Below, piece by piece: positions 25,753-33,311 of a stretch of 34,052 nucleotides of DNA. Each line of letters begins with the position of its first letter. Position 1 is the first letter of the stretch. The notes below the pieces were generated by a model. It was not told the DNA's origin and did no database searches. It worked only from the letters and a program-made list of their open reading frames with translations. Source of the DNA: Lysobacter sp. (GTDB lineage Bacteria > Pseudomonadota > Gammaproteobacteria > Xanthomonadales > Xanthomonadaceae); NCBI GenBank assembly GCA_026786005.1, contig JAJAYW010000068.1, positions 1 through 34,052 on the forward strand, read 5' to 3'. Position numbers and translations under genes: made by a program.

Positions 25753-26040
25753 TCAGCGGTGATCCTCGTCAGGCGCATGCGCCTCGATCGCAAGCGCATG
25801 GATATCGGTGGTCATCAGTTCGCCCAGCGCCGAATAGATCGCACGGTGGCGCGCCAACGCATTCATCCCCGAGAATGCTTCACTGATGATCTCGACAGTG
25901 AAGTGCCCTCGCCCGTCCTTCGCACCTGCATGTCCGGCATGACGACGGCTGTCGTCGCGGATCTCGAGCTTGCTCGGCGCCAACGCGGTTTCAAGCGCGT
26001 TGCGAATTGCCTCGACGCGCCCCCGGTTGTCGATACTCAT
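25753..26040 (-). CDS. BolA-family protein
   Basis: Small cytoplasmic protein of 95 residues, similar to BolA/IbaG; family members pair with monothiol glutaredoxins in iron-sulfur handling, and some bind DNA. The fold is visible as the N-terminal helix RVEAIRNALETALAPSKLEI, an HAGHAGAKDGRGHFTVEI segment with the family histidines, then MNALARHRAIYSAL and a C-terminal HALAIEAHAP strand. The start at 26040 overlaps the stop of the YciI-like gene by 4 nt (ATGA); the upstream extension is inside that gene. BolA and YciI genes adjoin in many proteobacteria. Confidence 0.88.
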   Translation of the reverse strand: MSIDNRGRVEAIRNALETALAPSKLEIRDDSRRHAGHAGAKDGRGHFTVEIISEAFSGMNALARHRAIYSALGELMTTDIHALAIEAHAPDEDHR

Positions 26041-26336
26041 GGCAACACCAGCTTGAACGGACGCACTTCGGTACGCGCGTACACGCCGCCACTCACGTAC
26101 GGGTCCGCATCGGCCCACGCGCGGGCCTCGGCGATCGAGGCAAACTCGGCCACGACAATGCTGCCGCTGAATCCGGACGGCCCTGGATCCTCGGCATCGA
26201 TCGCCGGACAAGGGCCGGCCATGAGAAGGCGGCCCTCGTCGCGCAGTGCGATCAGTCGCGCCAGATGGGCGGGGCGATGTTCGCCGCGTTTGGCCAATGC
26301 GCCCTCGCCGTCATAACCTTCAATTGCGTACCACAT
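26037..26336 (-). CDS. YciI-family protein
   Basis: Small protein of 99 residues with the dimeric alpha/beta YciI (EthD-like barrel) fold. It begins MWYAIEGYDGEGALAKR, followed by RPAHLARLIALRDEGRLLMAGP with the family histidine, and SIVVAEFASIAEARAWADADPYVSGGVY. The biochemical role of most members is not established. The ATG at 26336 has GGGAG upstream; an in-frame TTG at 26357 is less likely. It is first in a two-gene unit with the BolA-like gene. Confidence 0.88.
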   Translation of the reverse strand: MWYAIEGYDGEGALAKRGEHRPAHLARLIALRDEGRLLMAGPCPAIDAEDPGPSGFSGSIVVAEFASIAEARAWADADPYVSGGVYARTEVRPFKLVLP

Positions 26337-26677
26337 GGCTTGCAGCTCCCTGGTCAAGACTTAATTCTAGGGAGAGTAGCGCCGCTGGACACCCGCAACC
26401 GCAGCCCGTACCCTTGCCGCCATTGATTAGCAGTCATTGATTCGAGGCCGGATGCAGCGGCCGCCGCAAGCCGGCACGATTCGCTGCCCCCAACCGGCCC
26501 GCGCCCAACGTCCTCTTTGCTGTTCGCCTCCGCGCTCGCGGTGCGCATCGCCTGAAGGCGTTTCGGAAATCGCGTCGGCTTCGATGCACCTTGAGGTTTT
26601 AGCTTGAAATTCCCCCGCGGCGCGGATCGTCCGCCCGCATGCTCTGAGTCCTGACCTGACGGCCAAGTGCCGACCCG
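26337..26677. other. 341-nt divergent intergenic region between the YciI-like gene and scpA
   Basis: Must carry the promoters for the yciI-bolA pair (minus) and scpA-scpB-rluB (plus). A TAGAAT-like -10 is visible on the minus strand near 26365-26370 without a good -35. I see no gene, RNA or clear repeat in the rest. Confidence 0.5.
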
Positions 26678-27586
26678 ATGACACAAACCTCCGCGCTCGG
26701 CGCGACACCACCCACAGAGAACACACGACCGCAGCAGCAGGAAATGCCGCTGGCGATGGTGCTCGGCCAGCCGGTGCTGCAAATCCCACAAGACTTGTAC
26801 ATCCCGCCGGATGCGCTCGAGATCATCCTCGAAGCCTTCGAGGGACCGCTCGATCTGCTGCTGTACCTGATCCGCCGGCAGAACCTGGACATTCTCGACA
26901 TCCCGGTCGCCGAGATCACCCGTCAATACGTCGACTACATCCAGGCGATGCACGAGTTGCGCTTCGAGCTGGCTGCCGAATACCTGGTCATGGCCGCGAT
27001 CCTGGCCGAGATCAAGTCGCGCATGCTGCTGCCGCGCGCGGTCATCGACGAAAGTGAGGAAGGCGACCCGCGCGCCGAACTGGTGCGCCGCCTGCAGGAA
27101 TACGAACGCTTCAAGCAGGCCGCCGAAGACATCGATGGCCTGACGCGGCTGGATCGCGACACCACGGCGGCGAGCGCCTTCGTGCCGGACCGCGCCGCGG
27201 TAAGGCTTCCGCCACCGGTGGATTTGCGTGAGATGTTGCTGGCGCTGCACGACGTGTTCAAACGCGCCGAGCTGTACACGCAGGTCGCGATCAAGCGAGA
27301 TGCGCTGAGCGTGCGCCAGCGCATGGGCGAACTGCTGACGCGGCTGCACGACGGCAAGTTCCACCGCTTTGAATCGCTGTTCGAGCCGCGCGAAGGCAAG
27401 CTCGGTGTCGTGGTGACGTTCCTCGCCCTGCTGGAACTGGCCAAGGAACAGCTGCTCGACTTCGTGCAGGAGGCGGCGCTGGCGCCGATCTATGTCAAGT
27501 CGCTGGCGACCAGCGGCGATTCGGCAGTCAACCTGCACAGTGAATTCGACGAAGACGTCGATGCAGCTAACGACGACACCGTGTAG
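26678..27586 (+). CDS. scpA: segregation and condensation protein ScpA
   Basis: Kleisin subunit that bridges the two Smc heads in the bacterial condensin; nucleoid-associated. The 302-residue product has a variable N-terminus of about 45 residues. The conserved start of the family follows: ILEAFEGPLDLLLYLIRRQN, LDILDIPVAEITRQYVDYI, and AAEYLVMAAILAEIKSRMLLP. The C-terminal winged-helix segment includes VTFLALLELAKEQLL. The start at 26678 is the first ATG; no strong ribosome site is seen and an in-frame ATG at 26744 is an alternative. It is followed after 118 nt by scpB. Confidence 0.93.
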   Translation: MTQTSALGATPPTENTRPQQQEMPLAMVLGQPVLQIPQDLYIPPDALEIILEAFEGPLDLLLYLIRRQNLDILDIPVAEITRQYVDYIQAMHELRFELAAEYLVMAAILAEIKSRMLLPRAVIDESEEGDPRAELVRRLQEYERFKQAAEDIDGLTRLDRDTTAASAFVPDRAAVRLPPPVDLREMLLALHDVFKRAELYTQVAIKRDALSVRQRMGELLTRLHDGKFHRFESLFEPREGKLGVVVTFLALLELAKEQLLDFVQEAALAPIYVKSLATSGDSAVNLHSEFDEDVDAANDDTV

Positions 27587-27624
27587 GTGGGAACCGTTTC
27601 ATAACAGCCGAAGGCTGGTCATTC

Positions 27625-27667
27625 ATTCGCAGGGACATGATTTGTACCGATCACAACATGTGCGAAT
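27625..27667. repeat. small inverted repeat in the scpA-scpB gap
   Basis: ATTCGCA (27625-27631) and TGCGAAT (27661-27667) are inverted copies separated by 29 nt. They could fold into a weak hairpin 38 nt before the scpB start, a gene without a visible Shine-Dalgarno. The function, if any, is unknown. Confidence 0.25.
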
Positions 27668-27704
27668 CCATTCGCACCCACGCAACGCACACAACCACGA
27701 CTCC

Positions 27705-28517
27705 ATGGATCAACACTTCATCACCCGCATCGTCGAAGCCGCTCTGCTCGCGGCCAACCAGCCGCTGACGCTGGCGCAGTTGCACGGACTGTTCCCGCTC
27801 GACGAGCCTGCCCCCGATGGCAGCGTCGAAGTGGCGCTGGAAACCCTGCGCGAGCAATCCGCCGATCGCGGCGTGGAACTGGTCGAAGTGGCCTCGGGTT
27901 TCCGTTATCAGGTACATGAGGACGTGCATGCGTGGGTCGCGCGCCTGTGGACCGAGCGCCAGACCAAATACACGCGGGCGACGCTGGAAACGCTGGCATT
28001 GATCGCCTACCGCCAGCCGATCACCCGCGGCGAGATCGAGCAGATCCGCGGCGTGTCGGTCAACAGCAACATCATCAAGGCGCTGGAGGAACGCGAGTGG
28101 ATCCGCGTGGTCGGGCATCGCGATGTCCCCGGCCGGCCGGAATTGCTCGGCACCACCAAGGGCTTCCTCGACTACTTCAATCTGAAACGGCTGGACGAGT
28201 TGCCGGCGTTGTCGGAGTTGAAGGACTTCGGCGACCTGGAGCCGCAATTCCCGTTCGAGGGCGAGGCAATGCCGATTGGCGACGTCGCCAGCGATGTGGC
28301 CAGCGATACCAACACCGGCGTCGACATCAATGCCGCCGACATTGATACCGATACCAACGACAAAACAGAGCACGAATCCGCATCACAACCGCCGTCTGTC
28401 GAAGACGACCCCGACATCAACCAACACAACGATTCGCAAGACGAATCTGACACCCACGCCACCCTTGAAAGCAGCGCCCTCGCCGAAGACGGCGACAGCG
28501 ACCGGAGCAACGCATGA
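27705..28517 (+). CDS. scpB: segregation and condensation protein ScpB
   Basis: Winged-helix partner of ScpA in the Smc-ScpAB complex. The 270-residue product has the tandem winged-helix core in residues 1 to about 180: IVEAALLAANQPLTLAQL, GFRYQVHEDVHAWV, YTRATLETLALIAYRQPITR, EIEQIRGVSVNSNIIKALEE, and GTTKGFLDYFNLKRLDELP. Residues about 190-270 form an acidic, Asp/Asn/Thr/Ser-rich, apparently disordered tail that most ScpB proteins lack. The start at 27705 begins the conserved region; in-frame codons upstream run into scpA. It overlaps rluB by 4 nt. Confidence 0.93.
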   Translation: MDQHFITRIVEAALLAANQPLTLAQLHGLFPLDEPAPDGSVEVALETLREQSADRGVELVEVASGFRYQVHEDVHAWVARLWTERQTKYTRATLETLALIAYRQPITRGEIEQIRGVSVNSNIIKALEEREWIRVVGHRDVPGRPELLGTTKGFLDYFNLKRLDELPALSELKDFGDLEPQFPFEGEAMPIGDVASDVASDTNTGVDINAADIDTDTNDKTEHESASQPPSVEDDPDINQHNDSQDESDTHATLESSALAEDGDSDRSNA

Positions 28518-30298
28518 GCAATAACACCCCGTCCGACAAGGACCGCCGCAAACTTTCCCTGAAGCGCGACGACGAAGCCGCCCCCGACGCGCCGCGCCTG
28601 GAGGAACGCCTGCACAAGGTCCTCGCGCAGGCTGGCCTCGGCTCGCGCCGCGCGCTGGAACAACGCATCGCCGACGGCCTGGTCAAGGTCAATGGCGAGA
28701 CCGCGCAGGTCGGCATGTCGGTCAAGGGCGGCGACCGCATCGAACTCGACGGCAAGGTGTTCGTCGCCAGCGCGCTGGCCGAACCGGCCCGCGTGCTGCT
28801 GTACAACAAGCCCGAAGGCGAAGTGACCACGCGCGAGGATCCCGAAGGCCGGCCGACCATCTTCGACGCGCTGCCGGTGCTCAAGGGCGCGCGCTGGATC
28901 GCGATCGGCCGTCTCGACATCAACACCACCGGCCTGCTGCTGCTGACCACCGATGGCGAACTCGCCAACGCGATGATGCATCCCTCGTACGAAGTGGAAC
29001 GCGAGTACGTGTGCCGCGTGCGCCCGCCGGAAGGCATGGACGACGTGCCTGAAAATCTCGTCGACCGCCTGCGCCGCGGCGTGGCGCTGGAGGACGGCCC
29101 GGCCAAGTTCGACGAGGTCGAACGCATCGGCGGCAGCGATTCGCACGACTGGTTCCGCGTGCTTTTGAAGGAAGGCCGCAACCGCGAAGTACGCCGTCTG
29201 TGGGAATCGCAGGGCTGCCAGGTCAGCCGGCTCAAGCGCATCCGCTACGGCAAGGTCGCGTTGCCGCAGCCGCTGTTGCGCGGGCAATCGCAGGAGTTGT
29301 CGGAGGAGAAGGTCGAGGCCTTGCGTCGCGAACTGAAACTGGATGAAGGTCCTCCGCCCGCATTGACGCTGCAGCCGGTCATCGGCCAGCGCAAGGCCAG
29401 CAAGTCGACCGTGCAGGTCGGCCGCGAAGGCCACAAGTCCGGCAACGCGTATCTGGGTGGCCACAGCACCGCCGATGAAGGCCGCGAGTTGCGGCGGTTC
29501 GACAACGTGCGCGAAGACCGCGGTCGTGGTCGTTTCGGCAACAAGGGCGGTGCTGGTAAAGGCGGGCACGGCGGCTTGACGGTCAGCGGCGAAGCCGCGG
29601 ACCGGCAATCACAGCTTCCGTTCAAGCCCAAGGGCATGGGCGGTGGCCCGCGTCGTGGCGACCAGCAGCCGGGCGCGCACGACGCCGGCAATCCCGCGGC
29701 ACTGCGTACGTGGTATGTGCCCGAAGGCGTCAATACCGGCCCGACCGGTCATCGCAATCCCGATGGCGCACGCCCTCCGCGCAAGCCGTACGGCAAGCCG
29801 ACCGGTGCAGGCGCGCCGCGTCCGGGTGGTGGTCCTGGCGGTCCGCGTCGCGGCGGTCCAGGTGCTGGCCCAGGCGGTGGTTATGCCGGTAATCGCAGCG
29901 AAGGCGGCGGCTATCAAGGCCGCAGCGAACGCGGTCCTGGCGCTGGCTATCAGGGCAACGATCCGCGTGGCCCCGGCGCCCCACCGCGCGGCCCGCGTGG
30001 TCCAGGTGGTGGTCAGGGACAAGGACAAGGCCAGCGTTCACCGCGTCCGTATGGACATCCGGGCAACGCACCCAGCTTCCCGTCCGATCACGCCAATCCC
30101 GGCACGTTCAATCCGTGGGACAAACCGCGCACGCCCCGTCCGGGCGGCCCGCGTCCCGGCGGCCCGAATGCCGGCCCGCGTCCCGGCCGCAACAACCGCC
30201 CCGGTGGTCCACGTCCGCCAGGCCCGCGTGGTCCCCGTCCGGGTGGTGGTGGTCGTCCCGGCGGTGGCAATCGTGGTCCGCAGGATGGCAATCGGTAA
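28514..30298 (+). CDS. rluB: 23S rRNA pseudouridine synthase RluB with long Gly/Pro/Arg-rich tail
   Basis: Cytoplasmic enzyme that makes a pseudouridine in 23S rRNA (position 2605 in E. coli numbering). The 594-residue product has a basic N-terminus, then an S4 RNA-binding domain at about residues 30-85 (RLHKVLAQAGLGSRRALEQR). The RsuA/RluB-type catalytic domain follows, with the catalytic aspartate D135 in GRLDINTTGLLLL and the RNREVRRLWESQG motif. From about residue 276 to the end there are some 320 residues of Gly/Pro/Arg/Asn-rich low complexity with RPGG, PRGP and GGYQGR-like repeats. E. coli RluB ends at about residue 290. The gene overlaps scpB by 4 nt; scpA-scpB-rluB is a known neighbourhood. 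A strong terminator follows. Confidence 0.93.
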   Translation: MSNNTPSDKDRRKLSLKRDDEAAPDAPRLEERLHKVLAQAGLGSRRALEQRIADGLVKVNGETAQVGMSVKGGDRIELDGKVFVASALAEPARVLLYNKPEGEVTTREDPEGRPTIFDALPVLKGARWIAIGRLDINTTGLLLLTTDGELANAMMHPSYEVEREYVCRVRPPEGMDDVPENLVDRLRRGVALEDGPAKFDEVERIGGSDSHDWFRVLLKEGRNREVRRLWESQGCQVSRLKRIRYGKVALPQPLLRGQSQELSEEKVEALRRELKLDEGPPPALTLQPVIGQRKASKSTVQVGREGHKSGNAYLGGHSTADEGRELRRFDNVREDRGRGRFGNKGGAGKGGHGGLTVSGEAADRQSQLPFKPKGMGGGPRRGDQQPGAHDAGNPAALRTWYVPEGVNTGPTGHRNPDGARPPRKPYGKPTGAGAPRPGGGPGGPRRGGPGAGPGGGYAGNRSEGGGYQGRSERGPGAGYQGNDPRGPGAPPRGPRGPGGGQGQGQGQRSPRPYGHPGNAPSFPSDHANPGTFNPWDKPRTPRPGGPRPGGPNAGPRPGRNNRPGGPRPPGPRGPRPGGGGRPGGGNRGPQDGNR

Positions 30299-30315
30299 TC
30301 GGCCGGATCACAAAT

Positions 30316-30343
30316 AAAAAAGGGCGCTTCGGCGCCCTTTTTT
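30316..30343. terminator. rho-independent terminator after rluB
   Basis: GGGCGC-TTCG-GCGCCC stem (30322-30337) with a C(UUCG)G tetraloop, flanked by A6 before and T6 after. It can work in both directions, though the gene on the minus strand to its right ends some 150 nt away. Confidence 0.95.
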
Positions 30344-30492
30344 ATCAGCCGCAAAATGGATTGCATGCCGTCGAGCGCATTACCCACGAACGGTTCGCAG
30401 GCTCCAGCGGTATCTATCGCCCAAAACGGAGCTCGCTTCACCAACCCAGCAAGGCACGCGTCGAGATGCCGGGTTGATAGATCCAACCCAGC

Positions 30493-31305
30493 CTACGAAA
30501 GCGAAAACGCATCTCCATCCAGCATCGCCGGGAAACGCTCGCGGTGCGCGATAAGTTCGGCCGCCTGCAATGTCGTGGTGCTGACGACTTCCTCGTCGGT
30601 GCATTCGCTGATCGGCTTGCCGAGAAAATCGATCACGGCGCTGTCGCCGGCGTAATGCAGGCCGTTGCCGTCGGTGCCGACGCGGTTGAGCCCGGCGACG
30701 AAACATAAATTTTCGATTGCGCGGGCGCGGAGCAGGATTTTCCACGGGTACGCGCGCGCCGAAGGCCAATTGGCGACGTACAGCAACAGGTCGTAGTCGA
30801 GTTGATCCTTGCGCTCGACGTCATGGCGATTGCGCGAGAACACCGGGAAGCGCAGGTCGTAGCAAACCAGCGGGCATATGCGCCAACCTTTCCATTCCAC
30901 CGTCAACCGATCGCGACCCGCTGCGTAACGCTCGTGCTCTTTCGCATAGCGGAACAGATGACGCTTGTCGTACGTGTGCAATCCGCCATCGGGCGTTGCG
31001 AACAGCAGGCGATTGAATACCTGGGAAGCGCCAGCACCCTCACCGGTGCGCAACTGCACGCTCCCGCAGACCGCCGCATCAAGTTGTCTGGCCTGCGCCT
31101 TGATCCATGCGACCGTCGGGCCATCCATCGTTTCGGCATCGTCGATGGCATCGTTGCTGAAACCGCTGGTGAAGGTTTCCGGCAGCAGCACAAGATCGGT
31201 GAGGCCATGCAACGGCGCCATCAGATCGCCGTAATACTCGCGATTGCCGGCGGGGTCGCGCCACAGGGTGGCGCCTTGGACGAGGGAGATACGGAGGTTG
31301 TTCAT
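30493..31305 (-). CDS. omega-amidase / Nit2-YafV-like carbon-nitrogen hydrolase
   Basis: Cytoplasmic nitrilase-superfamily amidase of 270 residues. The catalytic triad is visible as E43 in LLPETF, K114 in YDKRHLF and C148 in VCYDLRFPVF. The motif pattern and length fit YafV/Nit2 omega-amidases, which hydrolyse alpha-ketoglutaramate and related alpha-keto acid amides. It lies 236 nt downstream of a methionine/aromatic aminotransferase gene on the same strand. Glutamine-dependent transamination makes exactly such amides, so the pair fits the glutamine transaminase-omega-amidase route in methionine salvage. No signal peptide. Confidence 0.85.
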   Translation of the reverse strand: MNNLRISLVQGATLWRDPAGNREYYGDLMAPLHGLTDLVLLPETFTSGFSNDAIDDAETMDGPTVAWIKAQARQLDAAVCGSVQLRTGEGAGASQVFNRLLFATPDGGLHTYDKRHLFRYAKEHERYAAGRDRLTVEWKGWRICPLVCYDLRFPVFSRNRHDVERKDQLDYDLLLYVANWPSARAYPWKILLRARAIENLCFVAGLNRVGTDGNGLHYAGDSAVIDFLGKPISECTDEEVVSTTTLQAAELIAHRERFPAMLDGDAFSLS

Positions 31306-31400
31306 GGCGTTACTTCATGGAATTATTTTCTGGATTACTTTAACGCCATTCCGTGATCCTAAAGTCGTCATGGCCATGGGTCTATCCCGCCCGACTTCGT

Positions 31401-31426
31401 CATCCCAGCGAACGCTGGGACCCAAT
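31401..31426. repeat. single CATCCCAGCG-AA-CGCTGGGA repeat unit
   Basis: An 8-bp perfect inverted repeat (31403-31410 with 31413-31420) within a stretch that aligns with one unit of the 16263-16358 element (GTCATTCCCGCGAAGGCGGG). It lies in the 236-nt gap between the aminotransferase and amidase genes. Confidence 0.7.
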
Positions 31427-31470
31427 TTGATGTTGCAGGACACGCAATTTTCGAGCCTGCGCCAAGAGCG

Positions 31471-31517
31471 CTCTCATCCGCCTTCGGCACCTTCTCCCGC
31501 ACGCGGGAGGAGGGAAA
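31471..31517. repeat. CTCATCCGCCTTCGGC / TCTCCCGC palindromic repeat
   Basis: CTCATCCGCCTTCGGCACC followed by a TCTCCCG...CGGGAGGA hairpin, 25 nt after the aminotransferase stop. I recognise the motif as a dispersed repeat type of xanthomonad genomes from memory, not from a search. It could mark the 3' end of the aminotransferase mRNA. Confidence 0.6.
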
Positions 31518-31541
31518 ATCACGCCTGCGCTGAGGCTGCAA

Positions 31542-32708
31542 TCAAAGTCGCTGCAACCGTTCGATCGCCGCATCCAGCGTCGTCTGGTTCTTGGCGAAAC
31601 ACAGCCGCGCCAGTCGCTGTCCTGCAGGCGGAGTCTCGTAGAACGGCGACAACGGAATCGCAGCGACACCTTTCTCCTCCACCAGCCAGCGACAGAACGC
31701 GGCATCGTCCAGATCGCTGACGGCCGAATAATCGACCAGCTGAAAGTATCCACCCGGCACCGGCAATGGCTTCAGTCGCGTGGTCAGCAATTGTTCGCGG
31801 AACGCGTCGCGCTTGGCCTGGTAGAACGCGCCGAGTTGTTCGTAGTGTTCCGGCTCCGCATCCAGCATTGCCGCGAACGCGTGCTGCGCCGGCGCGAACG
31901 TGCAGAACGTGTTGTATTGATGCACCTTGCGGAACTCGGCAGTGAGCATGGGCGGTGCGATGCAGTAACCCACCTTCCAGCCGGTGCAGTGATAGGTCTT
32001 GCCGAAACTCGATATGACGAAGGCGCGATCGCGCAGTTCCGGATAACGCAGCGCCGATTCATGCCGGGCGCCATCGAACACGATGTGCTCGTAGACCTCG
32101 TCCGACAGCAGCACAATTTGGGTATCGCGCAGGATGTCGGCAACGGCCTGCATGTCGTCCGCGGTCAACATCGCGCCCGACGGATTGTGCGGGCTGTTGA
32201 TCATCAGCATGCGCGTCTTCGGCGTGATCGCATCACGCACGCGCTGCCAGTCGGGCGCGAATGTCTGCGGATCCAGCGGGATGTGCACGGCGCGTGCGCC
32301 GGCAAGATCGATGGCGGGCTCGTAGCAGTCGTAGCACGGGTCGAGGACGATGACCTCCTCGCCCGACCGCACCACCGCATGGATCGCATTGAAGATGGCT
32401 TCGGTCGCGCCGCTGGTGACAGTGATCTCACTGTCGGCATCGACCTGGCAGCCGTACACGCGCGCTGTCTTGCGCGCGATGGCCTGACGCAGCGACGGGA
32501 TGCCGGTCATCATCGCGTACTGGTTGTGGCCGGCGCGCATCGCGGCGTCGAGTTCGTCGACCAACCGCTTCGGCACTGAAAAATCCGGGAAGCCCTGCCC
32601 CAGGTTGACCGCGCCGTGCTCGGCGGCCAGCTGCGACATCACCGTGAAAATGGTGGTGCCGACCTTCGGCAATTTCGTTTCGACGCGAAGCAACGGTGTT
32701 GATTGCAT
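31542..32708 (-). CDS. methionine aminotransferase (YbdL/KAT-like, PLP-dependent)
   Basis: Fold-type I pyridoxal-phosphate aminotransferase of 388 residues, class I/II. The N-terminal VMSQLAAEHGAVNLGQGFPD motif, NSPHNPSG, the LLSDEVYEHIVFDG segment and the PLP-binding lysine in SSFGKTYHCTGWKVGY are present. The pattern is that of YbdL and kynurenine/glutamine transaminases, which act on methionine and aromatic amino acids. The start at 32708 begins the conserved MQSTPLLRVETKLPKVGTTI; an in-frame extension of 164 codons upstream is a shadow of the opposite gene. The omega-amidase gene lies downstream. The 96-nt divergent region holds two inverted repeats. Confidence 0.9.
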   Translation of the reverse strand: MQSTPLLRVETKLPKVGTTIFTVMSQLAAEHGAVNLGQGFPDFSVPKRLVDELDAAMRAGHNQYAMMTGIPSLRQAIARKTARVYGCQVDADSEITVTSGATEAIFNAIHAVVRSGEEVIVLDPCYDCYEPAIDLAGARAVHIPLDPQTFAPDWQRVRDAITPKTRMLMINSPHNPSGAMLTADDMQAVADILRDTQIVLLSDEVYEHIVFDGARHESALRYPELRDRAFVISSFGKTYHCTGWKVGYCIAPPMLTAEFRKVHQYNTFCTFAPAQHAFAAMLDAEPEHYEQLGAFYQAKRDAFREQLLTTRLKPLPVPGGYFQLVDYSAVSDLDDAAFCRWLVEEKGVAAIPLSPFYETPPAGQRLARLCFAKNQTTLDAAIERLQRL

Positions 32709-32731
32709 GAACGGATTCCCGGTTTCGTAGT

Positions 32732-32790
32732 CCGAAACGCCCCGATGGGCATTTCGGCGATCACCGGAGTTTACGGATGCGCGGTGATCG
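32732..32790. promoter_or_regulatory. two inverted repeats in the aminotransferase / DUF3293 divergent region
   Basis: First: CCGAAACGCCC-CGAT-GGGCATTTCGG (32732-32756), a stem with one mismatch that would fold in the aminotransferase leader. Second: CGATCACCG (32758-32766) with CGGTGATCG (32782-32790), a 9-bp perfect pair 15 nt apart, close to the start of the plus-strand gene. They may be operator and leader structures; neither matches a riboswitch I recognise. Confidence 0.4.
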
Positions 32791-32804
32791 GTTAAACCTT
32801 CACG

Positions 32805-33269
32805 ATGGCGAACACGAACGAACGACTGACCGGGCTGCTGCAGGCCTTCCTGACCGCTGACTATCGATGGGAGCGCGATGGGCACTGGTATCCGCTGGCG
32901 ATCGGCGAACCGGCTTCCAGGATCGACGAGATTTTCCCCGATGCCCGGCAGTTCGGCACGGTGTCGGCCTGGAATCCGCATTCGGTGGCGCGCCAGGACC
33001 AGACCAATCGTGCGGCGGACGAGGCCCTGCGTGCAGCGCTGGCCGCCAGCGGTCGACCGTTCCAGCCTGCGTTCGCATCGGCGCGCAATCGCAGCTGGAA
33101 GGAGTCGAGTTGGCTGGTGGTGGATATGCCGCTGCCGGAATTCGACGCGTTGTCGCGTCGCTTCGGCCAGCTTGGGACCCTGTTCTGGCAACGCGGCCAA
33201 CCGGTACGGCTGCGCATGAACGCGGCGGCGCCCGCTGGCGGGCCGACCACGCCTTCATCGACTGGCTAA
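32805..33269 (+). CDS. DUF3293-like protein
   Basis: Small cytoplasmic protein of 154 residues, unknown function. The core has FGTVSAWNPHS, a conserved-looking N-rich segment (DQTNRAADEALRAAL) and ESSWLVVDMPLPEFDALSRRFGQ, then a strand LFWQRGQPVRLRM. The length and the SAWNP motif fit DUF3293. There is no signal peptide or membrane segment. The ATG at 32805 is the first in frame. It precedes ccmA by about 40 nt on the same strand, so they may be co-transcribed, but nothing suggests a shared role. Confidence 0.65.
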   Translation: MANTNERLTGLLQAFLTADYRWERDGHWYPLAIGEPASRIDEIFPDARQFGTVSAWNPHSVARQDQTNRAADEALRAALAASGRPFQPAFASARNRSWKESSWLVVDMPLPEFDALSRRFGQLGTLFWQRGQPVRLRMNAAAPAGGPTTPSSTG

Positions 33270-33311
33270 AATAGAAGTCCGACGGCCGCCATGGCGGTCC
33301 ATGACGGTCCC

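Noticed and set aside
32709-32804. SAM or SAH riboswitch before the aminotransferase
   Set aside because: The region is under 100 nt and the stems do not match any riboswitch core that I recognise; kept only as inverted repeats.
32709-33200. N-terminal extension of the aminotransferase (164 codons)
   Set aside because: It covers the divergent promoter and the opposite DUF3293-like gene, and the conserved N-terminus begins at 32708.
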